From positions 1-12,333 of the forward strand of contig CAZEON010000037.1 in the NCBI GenBank assembly GCA_964513975.1: a stretch of DNA of 12,333 bases, written 5' to 3'. Shown piece after piece: positions 1 through 6,605 of the stretch. This DNA comes from CAZVBV01 sp964513975. Its GTDB lineage: Bacteria > Patescibacteriota > Gracilibacteria > UBA4473. A program made the position numbers and the translations under genes. Below the pieces are notes generated by a model that did no database searches, was not told where the DNA came from, and worked only from the letters and a program-made list of their open reading frames with translations. Every line of letters begins with the position of its first letter. The stretch's first letter is position 1.

Positions 1-63
1 CCCTCACAGACTTCCTTATTCCAATTTGTACATGAAAAACTTAGGACTTTTTAGGGATAGGTC

Positions 64-92
64 TTGATTTTTTTCTCTAGATATGGTAAGAT
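64..92 (+). promoter_or_regulatory. Sigma70-type promoter, extended -10
   Basis: TTGATT at 64-69 and TAAGAT at 87-92 are separated by 17 bases, and TGG sits directly before the -10 box (extended -10). Transcription would start near 99, giving a leader of about 19 nt before the ATG at 118. No Shine-Dalgarno sequence lies in that leader. The call rests on sequence match alone. Confidence 0.6.
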
Positions 93-117
93 ATCCTGAA
101 ATTTTCATTAATAAAAC

Positions 118-1440
118 ATGAAAAATCTAAATATGTTCGGTTTCGAAGGCTCAAGGGGACGCTTTGTCTTCCAAAATAGCAATTCTGATAAAGTTGATTG
201 GCACAAAGAAGTGGGAAGTGCTGCTGATAAGAAAAACAAAGAACGAGAAAAATTTTATGGAGAGGTTGGGGAGAAAACACAAGACTTGAAAGCAGAAATA
301 GATGCTCAAAAATTACAAAAGGAATACAAATTTAAGAAAATAACAGGAAAAGGAAAAGAGTTTTACCTTTCTGTGCAATTAGCAGAATTTTTTGGAGAAA
401 CAGTTCCGAGGGATGGAAAAGGAAATATAAAAGAAACAGGATGGGATGTAGCAGGACACAAGAAAACATTTGATGTTCTCAAACGCATTACAAATCAGTA
501 TCCAGAATATAATGTAGACAAACCGAATGTTTTTGAAGGAAAGAAATTGGTTATTAAAGATAATGGAGATATAGAAATTGTGGATGTGGAAGAAGTTGTT
601 ATTGTAGAGAAATTCGATATTGAAGCATCATTAAATGATTATGATCTAACAAACATTGAAGGGTGTAAGGATGCTATTAAATTTCTTAAGGGGAAATTAG
701 AAGAATACAAAGAAAAACCAGAAGAATGTGATTGTGATGCCTTAAATGCCAAAATTCTAGAATTGGAAGGTAAAATTGTGGAGTTGGAAAATGCTACAGA
801 TAATTCTGTAGAAAAACGACAAGAAAACGAGCAAAAAATGCTCGATGAAATCGTGAAGAATTTAGCCGTAAAAGATAAAGAAATTCACTGGAAATGGCTT
901 CAACATAGAAAAAGAAACTATACGACAGGAAAAGAACTTTTTCACGCAGAGGGAGATGGTGTTGAAGTTATTGTTTCAGATCGAACATTTTTTGGATCAA
1001 ATAACGGAAGAAAAAGAGAAGTTGTGCTCACTGGAGAAAAACTTAAAGAGTGGAACATTACTCAAGCAGAAGCACTTGATATTTTGAACAAGGATCTTCA
1101 AGAAGATGAATATCGAAATGGTGTTGCTCTCTTAAGAGACGTCCAAAAGAAAGCAAAACGAGTTGGTAGGAAAGCACCAGAAGGAGTTGTTCCCGATACA
1201 GACGGGAATATTCCAGTAGAGGGACCACCAGCAGAAGTAGTAAAAGTAAAAGAACCTTCACAAGCAATAATCGATAAAGCGAACAAAGTTATTAAGAAAG
1301 AACGTAAGAGAGGGAAAAAAATAGATCGATTAAGAAAGAATCTGAATAAGACGCTCAAAAAAGAAGGTTTAACAATGACAGTAGCTGAGCTCATAAAAAG
1401 TATAAAAGACAAAAAGGCAAAAGAGAACCGAGACTTTTAA
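118..1440 (+). CDS. Hypothetical lysine-rich coiled-coil protein
   Basis: This 440-residue protein is not recognised. It has no signal peptide or membrane segment. Residues 1-70 are charged and probably helical. Residues 75-150 look globular and end in YNVDKPNVFEGKKLVI, which resembles the second half of a LysM repeat (NPNxIxxGQKLxI); this is a weak resemblance only. Residues about 185-260 are Glu/Lys-rich with heptad-like spacing, including ILELEGKIVELE, and are likely a coiled coil preceded by a CDC motif (residues 204-206). Residues about 345-375 are Pro/Val-rich and linker-like, and 380-440 is a very basic helical tail. The ATG start follows a good promoter by about 19 nt and there is no Shine-Dalgarno. 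It stands alone, with its own promoter and terminator. A structural or scaffold role is possible but unsupported. Confidence 0.85.
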   Translation: MKNLNMFGFEGSRGRFVFQNSNSDKVDWHKEVGSAADKKNKEREKFYGEVGEKTQDLKAEIDAQKLQKEYKFKKITGKGKEFYLSVQLAEFFGETVPRDGKGNIKETGWDVAGHKKTFDVLKRITNQYPEYNVDKPNVFEGKKLVIKDNGDIEIVDVEEVVIVEKFDIEASLNDYDLTNIEGCKDAIKFLKGKLEEYKEKPEECDCDALNAKILELEGKIVELENATDNSVEKRQENEQKMLDEIVKNLAVKDKEIHWKWLQHRKRNYTTGKELFHAEGDGVEVIVSDRTFFGSNNGRKREVVLTGEKLKEWNITQAEALDILNKDLQEDEYRNGVALLRDVQKKAKRVGRKAPEGVVPDTDGNIPVEGPPAEVVKVKEPSQAIIDKANKVIKKERKRGKKIDRLRKNLNKTLKKEGLTMTVAELIKSIKDKKAKENRDF

Positions 1441-1468
1441 AAAACAAAAATAGAACAATAAAATAAAG

Positions 1469-1494
1469 AAACCCTGCTTTTACAGGGTTTTATT
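1469..1494 (+). terminator. Rho-independent terminator of the 118-1440 gene
   Basis: AAACCCTG (1469-1476) pairs with CAGGGTTT (1483-1490) across a 6-nt loop and runs into TTTATTGT. It lies 29 bases after the stop codon, which fits a simple intrinsic terminator. Confidence 0.8.
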
Positions 1495-1505
1495 GTACGG
1501 AGGAC

Positions 1506-1534
1506 TTGACAAGGCGTGGTATTTCATTTATAAT
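1506..1534 (+). promoter_or_regulatory. Consensus sigma70 promoter
   Basis: TTGACA at 1506-1511 and TATAAT at 1529-1534, 17 bases apart, match the housekeeping consensus perfectly in both boxes and in spacing. Predicted start is near 1541, leaving a leader of about 120 nt before the secreted-protein gene. This is the strongest-looking promoter in the window. Confidence 0.85.
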
Positions 1535-1570
1535 GAGATAGTCTTTCGTAGACAAGTTTGATTTTTTTAA

Positions 1571-1610
1571 AAAGATCGGAACTTCTGCGAAAGCAGCGGT
1601 TGTGATCTTT
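1571..1610 (+). promoter_or_regulatory. Leader hairpin with GAAA tetraloop
   Basis: Inside the leader of the next gene, AAAGATC (1571-1577) pairs with GATCTTT (1604-1610), AAC (1580-1582) with GTT (1599-1601), and CTGC (1585-1588) with GCAG (1593-1596) around a GAAA loop (1589-1592). The two junctions are symmetric 2x2 loops, each containing one possible G-U pair. The result is an almost continuous 18-bp stem. It ends about 50 nt before the start codon and has no T-tract, so it is neither a terminator nor a simple start-site block. Its role is unknown; mRNA stabilisation or a protein or ligand site are options. Confidence 0.6.
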
Positions 1611-1660
1611 GAAAATTCGGAAAACATAATAATTTTTTAATAACTTAAATAAGCAATGTG

Positions 1661-2959
1661 ATGAAAAATTTAGTAAGAGTATTTTTCATAGCTGTAATAG
1701 CTATGATGATTTTTGGTAACGAGGCATCCTCGAGAGAGTTGAGCACGTTAATAATTTCCATCGAACAAGATGGAGATAACCTTACCCCTGATGATTTAAA
1801 TCGTCAGATGACAAGATTTGGACAGAAATCGAGAGCAATGAAATCCAAATTAGAAAAAATGGACCCAAATGAAGTTTCCTATATTACGTTATGCTTCGAG
1901 AGAGCCAATCTATTAACTACCGCTTTAAAGCTAATTAAGGACATTCCTTTTTACTACAAAAAGGAATGGAAAAGGAAACAAAGAAATCAATGGGATTACG
2001 ACTACAGAGAAGCCTTTAAGGATTATGAACTGGGTATTTTGGACGCCATTGAAGATAATAAAGCGAAGATCGCTCTTTATACGGGGTCAAACGTGCAAAC
2101 CGGATCAGGTGAAAACTTGGTTTGGAACACTGACTTTGAGGACATTATTCTCTATTCCATTCAAAAGGAATCTATGATAGATTTCTTCGAATTAAATAAA
2201 CGCAATGATTTACGTTTATACTTAGAGAAGAGCAATGAAACCAAGTCTAAACAAGTGCATTCGGAAATGCAGGCCCATATACTAGGAGAGGTAGTCGGAG
2301 AAAGAAAATTGGAAGACCTCTTTATTGGGAAGTACGCAGAAGAAAATCTTGAAGGAGTTGAAGCCAAGCAGTTTGCTTCACGCAGAGAGGTTCTAAACGA
2401 TCCGAAAGCTACTCTTAAAAGTATTGTGGATACACTTTCTTCGGGTGTTAGATTGATGCAGTTACACCTACGTTATGATCGAGGCATAGATATGTACTCG
2501 GGCAAGAAAGTTCTTATTCCTCTTGGGGAATACGAAACTTTCATGAAAGTAAAGGGTGTTGAAGGCACTCAAGAAGTTCGATTTTATGTTCTTCTTCCTG
2601 ATGATTACCAAGAGACCTTGGTTCTTACCGAGGATATGGCAAAAATAAGGATTATCGAAAACGTTTTTACTGCAGAGTCTTATGAAAACTTGTTGGATAA
2701 TCATTTCAACAAGACGCAATTGGTTTTACCAGAATATGCACTTCTTCAAGATGAATTTAAAAAAGCAGTTTCTGCGTACAATTCAGAATTGAGCAAAAAA
2801 GATAAAGAGTCCCTTCATATAGTAAGACAGTTTCATGACGTATGGGTGGTGCTCAAGGCTTATCTGAAGGTGCAAGAGGATATCATTAAGAACGAAGAAG
2901 TGTTGGTTCAACAAGCGGAAAAAATTATTAAACCTGTTTCTACAAAATCAGGATTTTGA
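1661..2959 (+). CDS. Hypothetical secreted or membrane-anchored protein
   Basis: The 432-residue protein is not recognised. Residues 1-23 form a signal peptide or anchor: basic MKNLVR, then a hydrophobic stretch through IAMMIFG, then small residues (NEASS) suited to signal peptidase I cleavage. The mature part is mostly charged and probably alpha-helical, with no repeated Cys or clear catalytic motif. Residues about 270-330 (the stretch containing YSGKKVLIPLGEYE and VRFYVLLPDD) look like a small beta-rich segment within the helices. I chose the ATG at 1661; a GTG directly before it (1658) would add one residue. Neither has a Shine-Dalgarno. The perfect promoter suggests high expression. An envelope or periplasm-like location is inferred only from the N-terminus. 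It ends in TGA. Confidence 0.85.
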   Translation: MKNLVRVFFIAVIAMMIFGNEASSRELSTLIISIEQDGDNLTPDDLNRQMTRFGQKSRAMKSKLEKMDPNEVSYITLCFERANLLTTALKLIKDIPFYYKKEWKRKQRNQWDYDYREAFKDYELGILDAIEDNKAKIALYTGSNVQTGSGENLVWNTDFEDIILYSIQKESMIDFFELNKRNDLRLYLEKSNETKSKQVHSEMQAHILGEVVGERKLEDLFIGKYAEENLEGVEAKQFASRREVLNDPKATLKSIVDTLSSGVRLMQLHLRYDRGIDMYSGKKVLIPLGEYETFMKVKGVEGTQEVRFYVLLPDDYQETLVLTEDMAKIRIIENVFTAESYENLLDNHFNKTQLVLPEYALLQDEFKKAVSAYNSELSKKDKESLHIVRQFHDVWVVLKAYLKVQEDIIKNEEVLVQQAEKIIKPVSTKSGF

Positions 2960-3131
2960 TTTTTCGATCTATTTAATAATCCGCTAGAAATTCCCCGTCC
3001 CGTCAGGGCGAGGGATGGAAAAAATCCTAATGAAGTTTTGTTATCCAAAACAAAATTAGGACAAGCTTCGCTTGAATTCAGTTGAAATGCCCTGTGGCGT
3101 AAGCCCAGGGATATTTACTTACACAACCGAG
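2960..3131. other. Convergent gap with serial hairpins
   Basis: No gene is seen here. Three hairpins follow one another before the terminators. CCGTCCC (2994-3000) pairs with GGGATGG (3012-3018, one G-U). TCCTAAT/ATTAGGA (3025-3031/3055-3061) encloses GTTTTG/CAAAAC (3035-3040/3046-3051). CCCTG-GGC (3090-3098) pairs with GCC-CAGGG (3103-3110) around a GTAA loop with one bulged T. They could be the 3' structure of the upstream mRNA, a small RNA, or repeat debris. Confidence 0.4.
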
Positions 3132-3159
3132 AAGGGCTCCCAATTTTGGAGCCCTTTTT
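3132..3159 (+). terminator. Strong rho-independent terminator
   Basis: AAGGGCTCC (3132-3140) and GGAGCCCTT (3148-3156) form a perfect 9-bp stem with a 7-nt loop, ending in a five-T run (3155-3159). It lies about 175 bases past the stop of the 1661-2959 gene, so the transcript would carry a long structured 3' end. Confidence 0.85.
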
Positions 3160-3167
3160 GCATACAT

Positions 3168-3200
3168 AAAAAAAGAGTACTCCGATAAGGGGCACTTTTT
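3168..3200. terminator. Bidirectional terminator between convergent genes
   Basis: A run of A, then AGTACTCC (3176-3183), a GATAA loop, GGGGCACT (3189-3196), then a run of T. The stem has one mismatch and one G-U pair. With A on one side and T on the other it can work in both directions, suiting the end of the reverse histidine kinase gene as well as forward transcripts. Confidence 0.6.
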
Positions 3201-3210
3201 ATACATAATC

Positions 3211-3238
3211 AAACCTCTTGTTTCTGGAGGGTTTTTTT
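3211..3238 (+). terminator. Possible additional terminator
   Basis: AAACCTC (3211-3217) can pair with GAGGGTTT (3227-3234, one bulged G), followed by a T-run to 3238. The stem is weak. It probably backs up the terminator just upstream. Confidence 0.4.
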
Positions 3239-3275
3239 ATATCGTTATAATTTAGCAGAAATATTCTTCTAGAAT

Positions 3276-4502
3276 TTATTCAACAATTTTTTCAGTTTTT
3301 GTTTTAATGCCTTTTATCGTTTTCAAAAATTGGTCTATTTTATCCTTTGCTTCAAGACAAAGATCATTATATTTTTCTGCCCAATCATCTTTTTCCGACT
3401 GCTCGTTCCATTTTATATAATTATCTCTCGCTTCTGCCCATATTGTTACGATAGAGTTGAAAATTTTAACAAGTTCATCTTTATTTTTTTTACCTAATAG
3501 GTCAATTCCCAACTCTTGAAATCTATCAATAAAATATTGAATATTGCCAAAAAGTGTTTCTCCACACTTGAAAGGACCATCGTCTGTGAATAGTTCGGGT
3601 CCAATTTCTATTTCATGGTTTTGAACCATTATTTTCAAAGCATCAATTTTAATTTTTTCATTATCTGATTCTTGGGATGGAATAGTGAAATAGAAAGTAC
3701 TTCCTTCTCCTTTTATTGATTCAACCCATATTTTCCCACCATGCTCTTCTATAATTTTTTTACTAATAGCGAGTCCGAGTCCAGTTCCTTCGTTGTTTTT
3801 ATGTGCAGTTGTTGGGTCTTGAGCAAAGTATTCAAATAGTTTTGACTGGCATTCTTGATCGATTCCCGTTCCCGTATCTTTTACATAAAAAGTCATTCCA
3901 TCCTTATTCTTTTTATATCCAAAAGAAATAGATCCTTCATCAGTAAACTTAATAGCATTTGTAAGGAGATTGGTCAGAACTTGCTGAATACGTGATTGGT
4001 CTGCATGAATATTATAATTTCCATTTGGGTCGGGAGTTCTAAAAACAATATCTACAGAAGCATCTGGTTTCTTTTCATTTTTTGCAATTTTTTCCATAGA
4101 AAGAAGCAACTCCTTTGGATCAAAATCAGATTTTTGCATTCGAAGTGTGCCTGCTTCTGCTTTTGTAAAATCAATAACATCCCCAATAAGGTTTAACATT
4201 GTTTCTCCAGCTTCTGCTATTATTTTTTGATATTCAACACGTTCCGTTTCAGAAATGTCAAGATCATTGAGAAGTTCGGTGAATCCAATAATAGCATTCA
4301 TAGGGGTCCTAAGTTCGTGTGCTAGACCCGCTATAAATAATGTTCGTTTTTGAACAACTGCGTTAGCAGTATTACGCTCATTTTTCACCGTATTACATTC
4401 AGTTTTTAATGCTTCATTGTCCTTTGTCAGAGCCTCTATTTTTAGGAGAGTTTTTTTTAGTTCTTTCTCGAGAGATGATTCTTTATTTTTATGGTCTTCC
4501 AT
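3276..4502 (-). CDS. Cytoplasmic sensor histidine kinase (orphan)
   Basis: The 408-residue protein has the full kinase core. Residues 10-50 are a coiled coil. The HisKA H-box is AHELRTPMNAIIGF, with His62 as the predicted phosphorylation site. The HATPase part has an N-box (QVLTNLLTNAIKF, Asn178/Asn182), G1 (DTGTGID, 209-215), an F-box (LFEYFAQ) and G2 (GTGLGLAI, 239-246), ending at FTIPS near 276. The core would autophosphorylate His62 with ATP and pass phosphate to a response regulator. There is no transmembrane segment and no PAS or GAF domain, so it is cytosolic. Residues 277-408 are an unrecognised charged C-terminal extension, probably helical, where a receiver domain might be expected. 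No response regulator lies in the window. A TTGACA promoter sits directly in front of the ATG. Kinase identity is secure; the signal is unknown. Confidence 0.95.
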   Translation of the reverse strand: MEDHKNKESSLEKELKKTLLKIEALTKDNEALKTECNTVKNERNTANAVVQKRTLFIAGLAHELRTPMNAIIGFTELLNDLDISETERVEYQKIIAEAGETMLNLIGDVIDFTKAEAGTLRMQKSDFDPKELLLSMEKIAKNEKKPDASVDIVFRTPDPNGNYNIHADQSRIQQVLTNLLTNAIKFTDEGSISFGYKKNKDGMTFYVKDTGTGIDQECQSKLFEYFAQDPTTAHKNNEGTGLGLAISKKIIEEHGGKIWVESIKGEGSTFYFTIPSQESDNEKIKIDALKIMVQNHEIEIGPELFTDDGPFKCGETLFGNIQYFIDRFQELGIDLLGKKNKDELVKIFNSIVTIWAEARDNYIKWNEQSEKDDWAEKYNDLCLEAKDKIDQFLKTIKGIKTKTEKIVE

Positions 4503-4509
4503 CTTATTT

Positions 4510-4537
4510 ATTCTATAGATTTAATTATTTCTGTCAA
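4510..4537 (-). promoter_or_regulatory. Promoter giving a leaderless kinase mRNA
   Basis: On the reverse strand, TTGACA (4537-4532) and TAGAAT (4515-4510) are 16 bases apart. Only 7 bases separate the -10 box from the ATG at 4502, so the predicted start is at or within a base of the A of ATG, meaning a leaderless transcript. The kinase gene can therefore be read independently of the ATP-grasp gene 54 bases upstream. Confidence 0.65.
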
Positions 4538-4556
4538 GTCATTTTCCCCCTTTCCC

Positions 4557-5762
4557 TCAGAGTCTCCCACGTCCCAAAACAAGTTTTAAAATATATCGCA
4601 AATCTTCCTTTAAATCGGCAGGCAATTCTTGTGTTTTCCTTTTGCTAAAAAGAATTTTGTACACGTGTTTATGAAGAGAAAGTCGATTAGCGGGAATACC
4701 TCGTCCATATTCAATATTTTTCTTCGCGAAGGCGAGAACATCTTCAAAATAAGAAAATAGGATTTCGTATTTTTTATCAATAAGAATATGTGGCTCGTAA
4801 ATTTCCAGTGGCATTCCGCCAATTCCATTGAGTTCGATTATCTTCACCTTTCCTTGGAGAAGATCCGCCACACTGTCCGCACGGAGATCAAATCTTCCAA
4901 CAAAGACTCCATTCTTTTCAGTAATCATTTTACCAATGAGATCAGAGAGTTTTTTGCGGCTTGCTTTTGGAATATTTATTTTCTTAAACTTCGTTCCATA
5001 ACTAATACTCGCTGTTCGCACAATTGTAATTTCTTCACCTTTGTTGGGAATAGATTTCTTCTCTTGATTAGAAAATCCAGAGAGTATCTTTTTCCTTTTT
5101 TCTGGAGCAACGTTCATGGATGCATATTGCTTTTCTATAAGAGCTAAGAGTGTTTGCTTCCCATTTCCCACAACAAAAGGAATCTGTTTCTCCACAAGTG
5201 AAACAATAGTGTATTCTTCGGACTCTGGATCTTGGATCCACGATAATCCAAACTCGCGCTTGGTATCGCAAAAGGATTCCAAAATAAAATTCGGTCGTGC
5301 CGTTTTTAAATACGTTTGGAGTTGTTTATCGCAATAAATAAACGTCACACCTGTTGCTCGTTCTCCAATATCGGGTTTGCAAATAATGGGGTAGGAAAGT
5401 TCTTCCTTATATTTTTCTTTAAAGGCTTGGAACACTTGCGCGGTTGTGGGAACTTTTTTGAAAAACAAATTATCAGGACGAAAGGTTTCATTTAGCCGGT
5501 CATTGATACTTTTCTTAGAAACGCCAGTGAGTCCAGAAAAACCATCCATGCCAGGATTTACAGCATTGAGGAGATGGAGGTGCCAGAAATGCTTTACAAT
5601 CAGAGGTAAGAACTGAACAACCCAAGGCGCTTTTTCCCAACAGTCTCCATATTTTTCATGAATAATTTTCTTTACCGCAAGAATATACCGTTTTACACGT
5701 CGTTCACGCCATGACTTACTTGAGTCTTTAATATTTTGAAATTCTTCTTTGAGTGTGTCCAT
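4557..5762 (-). CDS. ATP-grasp ligase-like protein (D-Ala-D-Ala ligase / RimK-like fold)
   Basis: Predicted to activate a carboxylate with ATP as an acyl phosphate and join it to an amine; the substrates are unknown. Numbering here is from the upstream TTG at 5783. NPGMDGFSGLTGVSK (76-90) precedes the ATP-binding stretch YPIICKPDIGERATGV (131-146, Lys136). A middle segment, VVGNGKQTLLALI (204-216), resembles GDGKSTxxELI of cyanophycin synthetase and glutathione-type ligases. The metal-binding end is GRFDLRADS (Asp289) and IIELNGIGG (Glu307, Asn309). It matches an uncharacterised ATP-grasp group rather than true Ddl. Start choice: TTG at 5783 would add seven residues, but there is no Shine-Dalgarno and a CATAAT box lies too close to it, so I prefer the ATG at 5762. 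Its promoter is unclear. It sits head-to-tail before the histidine kinase and divergent from a secreted protein. Confidence 0.85.
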   Translation of the reverse strand: MDTLKEEFQNIKDSSKSWRERRVKRYILAVKKIIHEKYGDCWEKAPWVVQFLPLIVKHFWHLHLLNAVNPGMDGFSGLTGVSKKSINDRLNETFRPDNLFFKKVPTTAQVFQAFKEKYKEELSYPIICKPDIGERATGVTFIYCDKQLQTYLKTARPNFILESFCDTKREFGLSWIQDPESEEYTIVSLVEKQIPFVVGNGKQTLLALIEKQYASMNVAPEKRKKILSGFSNQEKKSIPNKGEEITIVRTASISYGTKFKKINIPKASRKKLSDLIGKMITEKNGVFVGRFDLRADSVADLLQGKVKIIELNGIGGMPLEIYEPHILIDKKYEILFSYFEDVLAFAKKNIEYGRGIPANRLSLHKHVYKILFSKRKTQELPADLKEDLRYILKLVLGRGRL

Positions 5763-5831
5763 ATTTTCAAAAACATTTTCCAAGGAAATTATGAAAAATC
5801 AAGAAAATGAGTTTTTGTAAAAGATAATAAT

Positions 5832-5860
5832 TTGAAATAAATAAATAAGAACAGTATTAT
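5832..5860 (+). promoter_or_regulatory. Promoter for the 5876 gene
   Basis: TTGAAA (5832-5837) and TATTAT (5855-5860) are 17 bases apart. The predicted start near 5867 leaves a leader of only about 9 nt. The Shine-Dalgarno-like AAGGA at 5861-5865 would therefore lie upstream of the transcript and not act in translation. Confidence 0.6.
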
Positions 5861-5875
5861 AAGGAAAACATTCTT

Positions 5876-6397
5876 ATGAAAAATGCATTAAAACTGGTTG
5901 CGGTTCTTGTCCTCTTCGTAGGAGTGACGTATGTTGTTCCATTCGATCAAGCGGAAGATTTTCTTACAGCGAATTTCTTTAGTACAGAAGCAGAGCGGGT
6001 TTCTCTCACAGAACCAACTCTTGCAAAAGAAGTGGTTCCAGTGAAAAAAGATATGTTTGAGAATGGTATGAATGAGTTTGTTTTAAAAGCTGATCAAAAG
6101 GGAACAGAAAATTACATCATCCCACAAAATACGTGTCGAAACGGAGTGCGTGTCATCGTTCGTTCGGTATTAGAAGCAGGAAATATGTCAGCAGATATTC
6201 ATGTGTTTGGATATGCTCCAAAACAAAGTCGAGAAACATATAACAAAGTGGTTACCGTAACAAAAGACGAAGATCAGGTGAAGATTTTACATCTTCCTAG
6301 TGAGTTACTGCATAACAATGATACCCTCTTTCCAGAATATCAGATTACTCGGAGTAGAAATTCAGAAATGCTTCGGTATGATGTGATGTGTTACTAA
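5876..6397 (+). CDS. Hypothetical small secreted protein
   Basis: The 173-residue protein is not recognised. Residues 1-26 form a signal peptide or anchor (MKNALK, hydrophobic LVAVLVLFVGVTYVV, then PFDQA as a possible cleavage region). The mature part looks beta-rich (VRVIVRSVLE, ADIHVFGYAP, VVTVTK, VKILHLP). It contains only two cysteines, Cys87 and Cys172, the latter next to the C-terminus, which fits a single disulfide tying the C-terminal end to the middle of the fold after export. The ATG lies about 9 nt after the predicted transcription start. It is divergent from the ATP-grasp gene, with about 110 bp between start codons, so co-regulation is possible but unproven. An AT-rich inverted repeat and a terminator follow. 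Confidence 0.85.
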   Translation: MKNALKLVAVLVLFVGVTYVVPFDQAEDFLTANFFSTEAERVSLTEPTLAKEVVPVKKDMFENGMNEFVLKADQKGTENYIIPQNTCRNGVRVIVRSVLEAGNMSADIHVFGYAPKQSRETYNKVVTVTKDEDQVKILHLPSELLHNNDTLFPEYQITRSRNSEMLRYDVMCY

Positions 6398-6465
6398 AAA
6401 AGTCTAAGAGTTAAAGAGTCGAAAAGCTGAAGAGACAAAAAAACTGTAGAAAATGTAAAAGGTTA

Positions 6466-6557
6466 AATGTTAAATTTTAAAATAAATCTTAAATTCTAAG
6501 CTTTAAAAATTATGATTTAGAATTTCTTTTTATATTTTACCTTTAATATTTAACATT
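6466..6557. repeat. AT-rich imperfect inverted repeat
   Basis: AATGTTAAAT (6466-6475) is inverted as ATTTAACATT (6548-6557), and AAATTCTAA (6491-6499) as TTAGAATTT (6517-6525), with partial pairing between. Folded, it makes one long, weak hairpin of about 92 nt. The AATGTTAAAT word recurs in other gaps of the window. It may be a MITE-like remnant or low-complexity drift. Confidence 0.5.
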
Positions 6558-6563
6558 CATTCC

Positions 6564-6590
6564 ATTCGCCTTGCAAAAAGGTGAATTTTT
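6564..6590 (+). terminator. Rho-independent terminator before murJ
   Basis: ATTCGCCTT (6564-6572) pairs with AAGGTGAAT (6578-6586, one G-U) around a GCAAA loop and is followed by T through 6590. It separates the secreted-protein gene from murJ. It ends only 15 bases before the murJ GTG, so how murJ is transcribed is unclear; no convincing promoter fits in that gap. Confidence 0.65.
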
Positions 6591-6605
6591 AGCACACTGA
6601 AGCAC

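Noticed and set aside
1541..1657. A known riboswitch in the leader
   Set aside because: The single hairpin matches no class I can identify and there is no terminator or start-site sequestering alternative.
3276..5783. Equal length (408 residues) of the kinase and the longest ATP-grasp frame
   Set aside because: Coincidence; the proteins share no similarity, and the ATP-grasp start is probably seven codons later.
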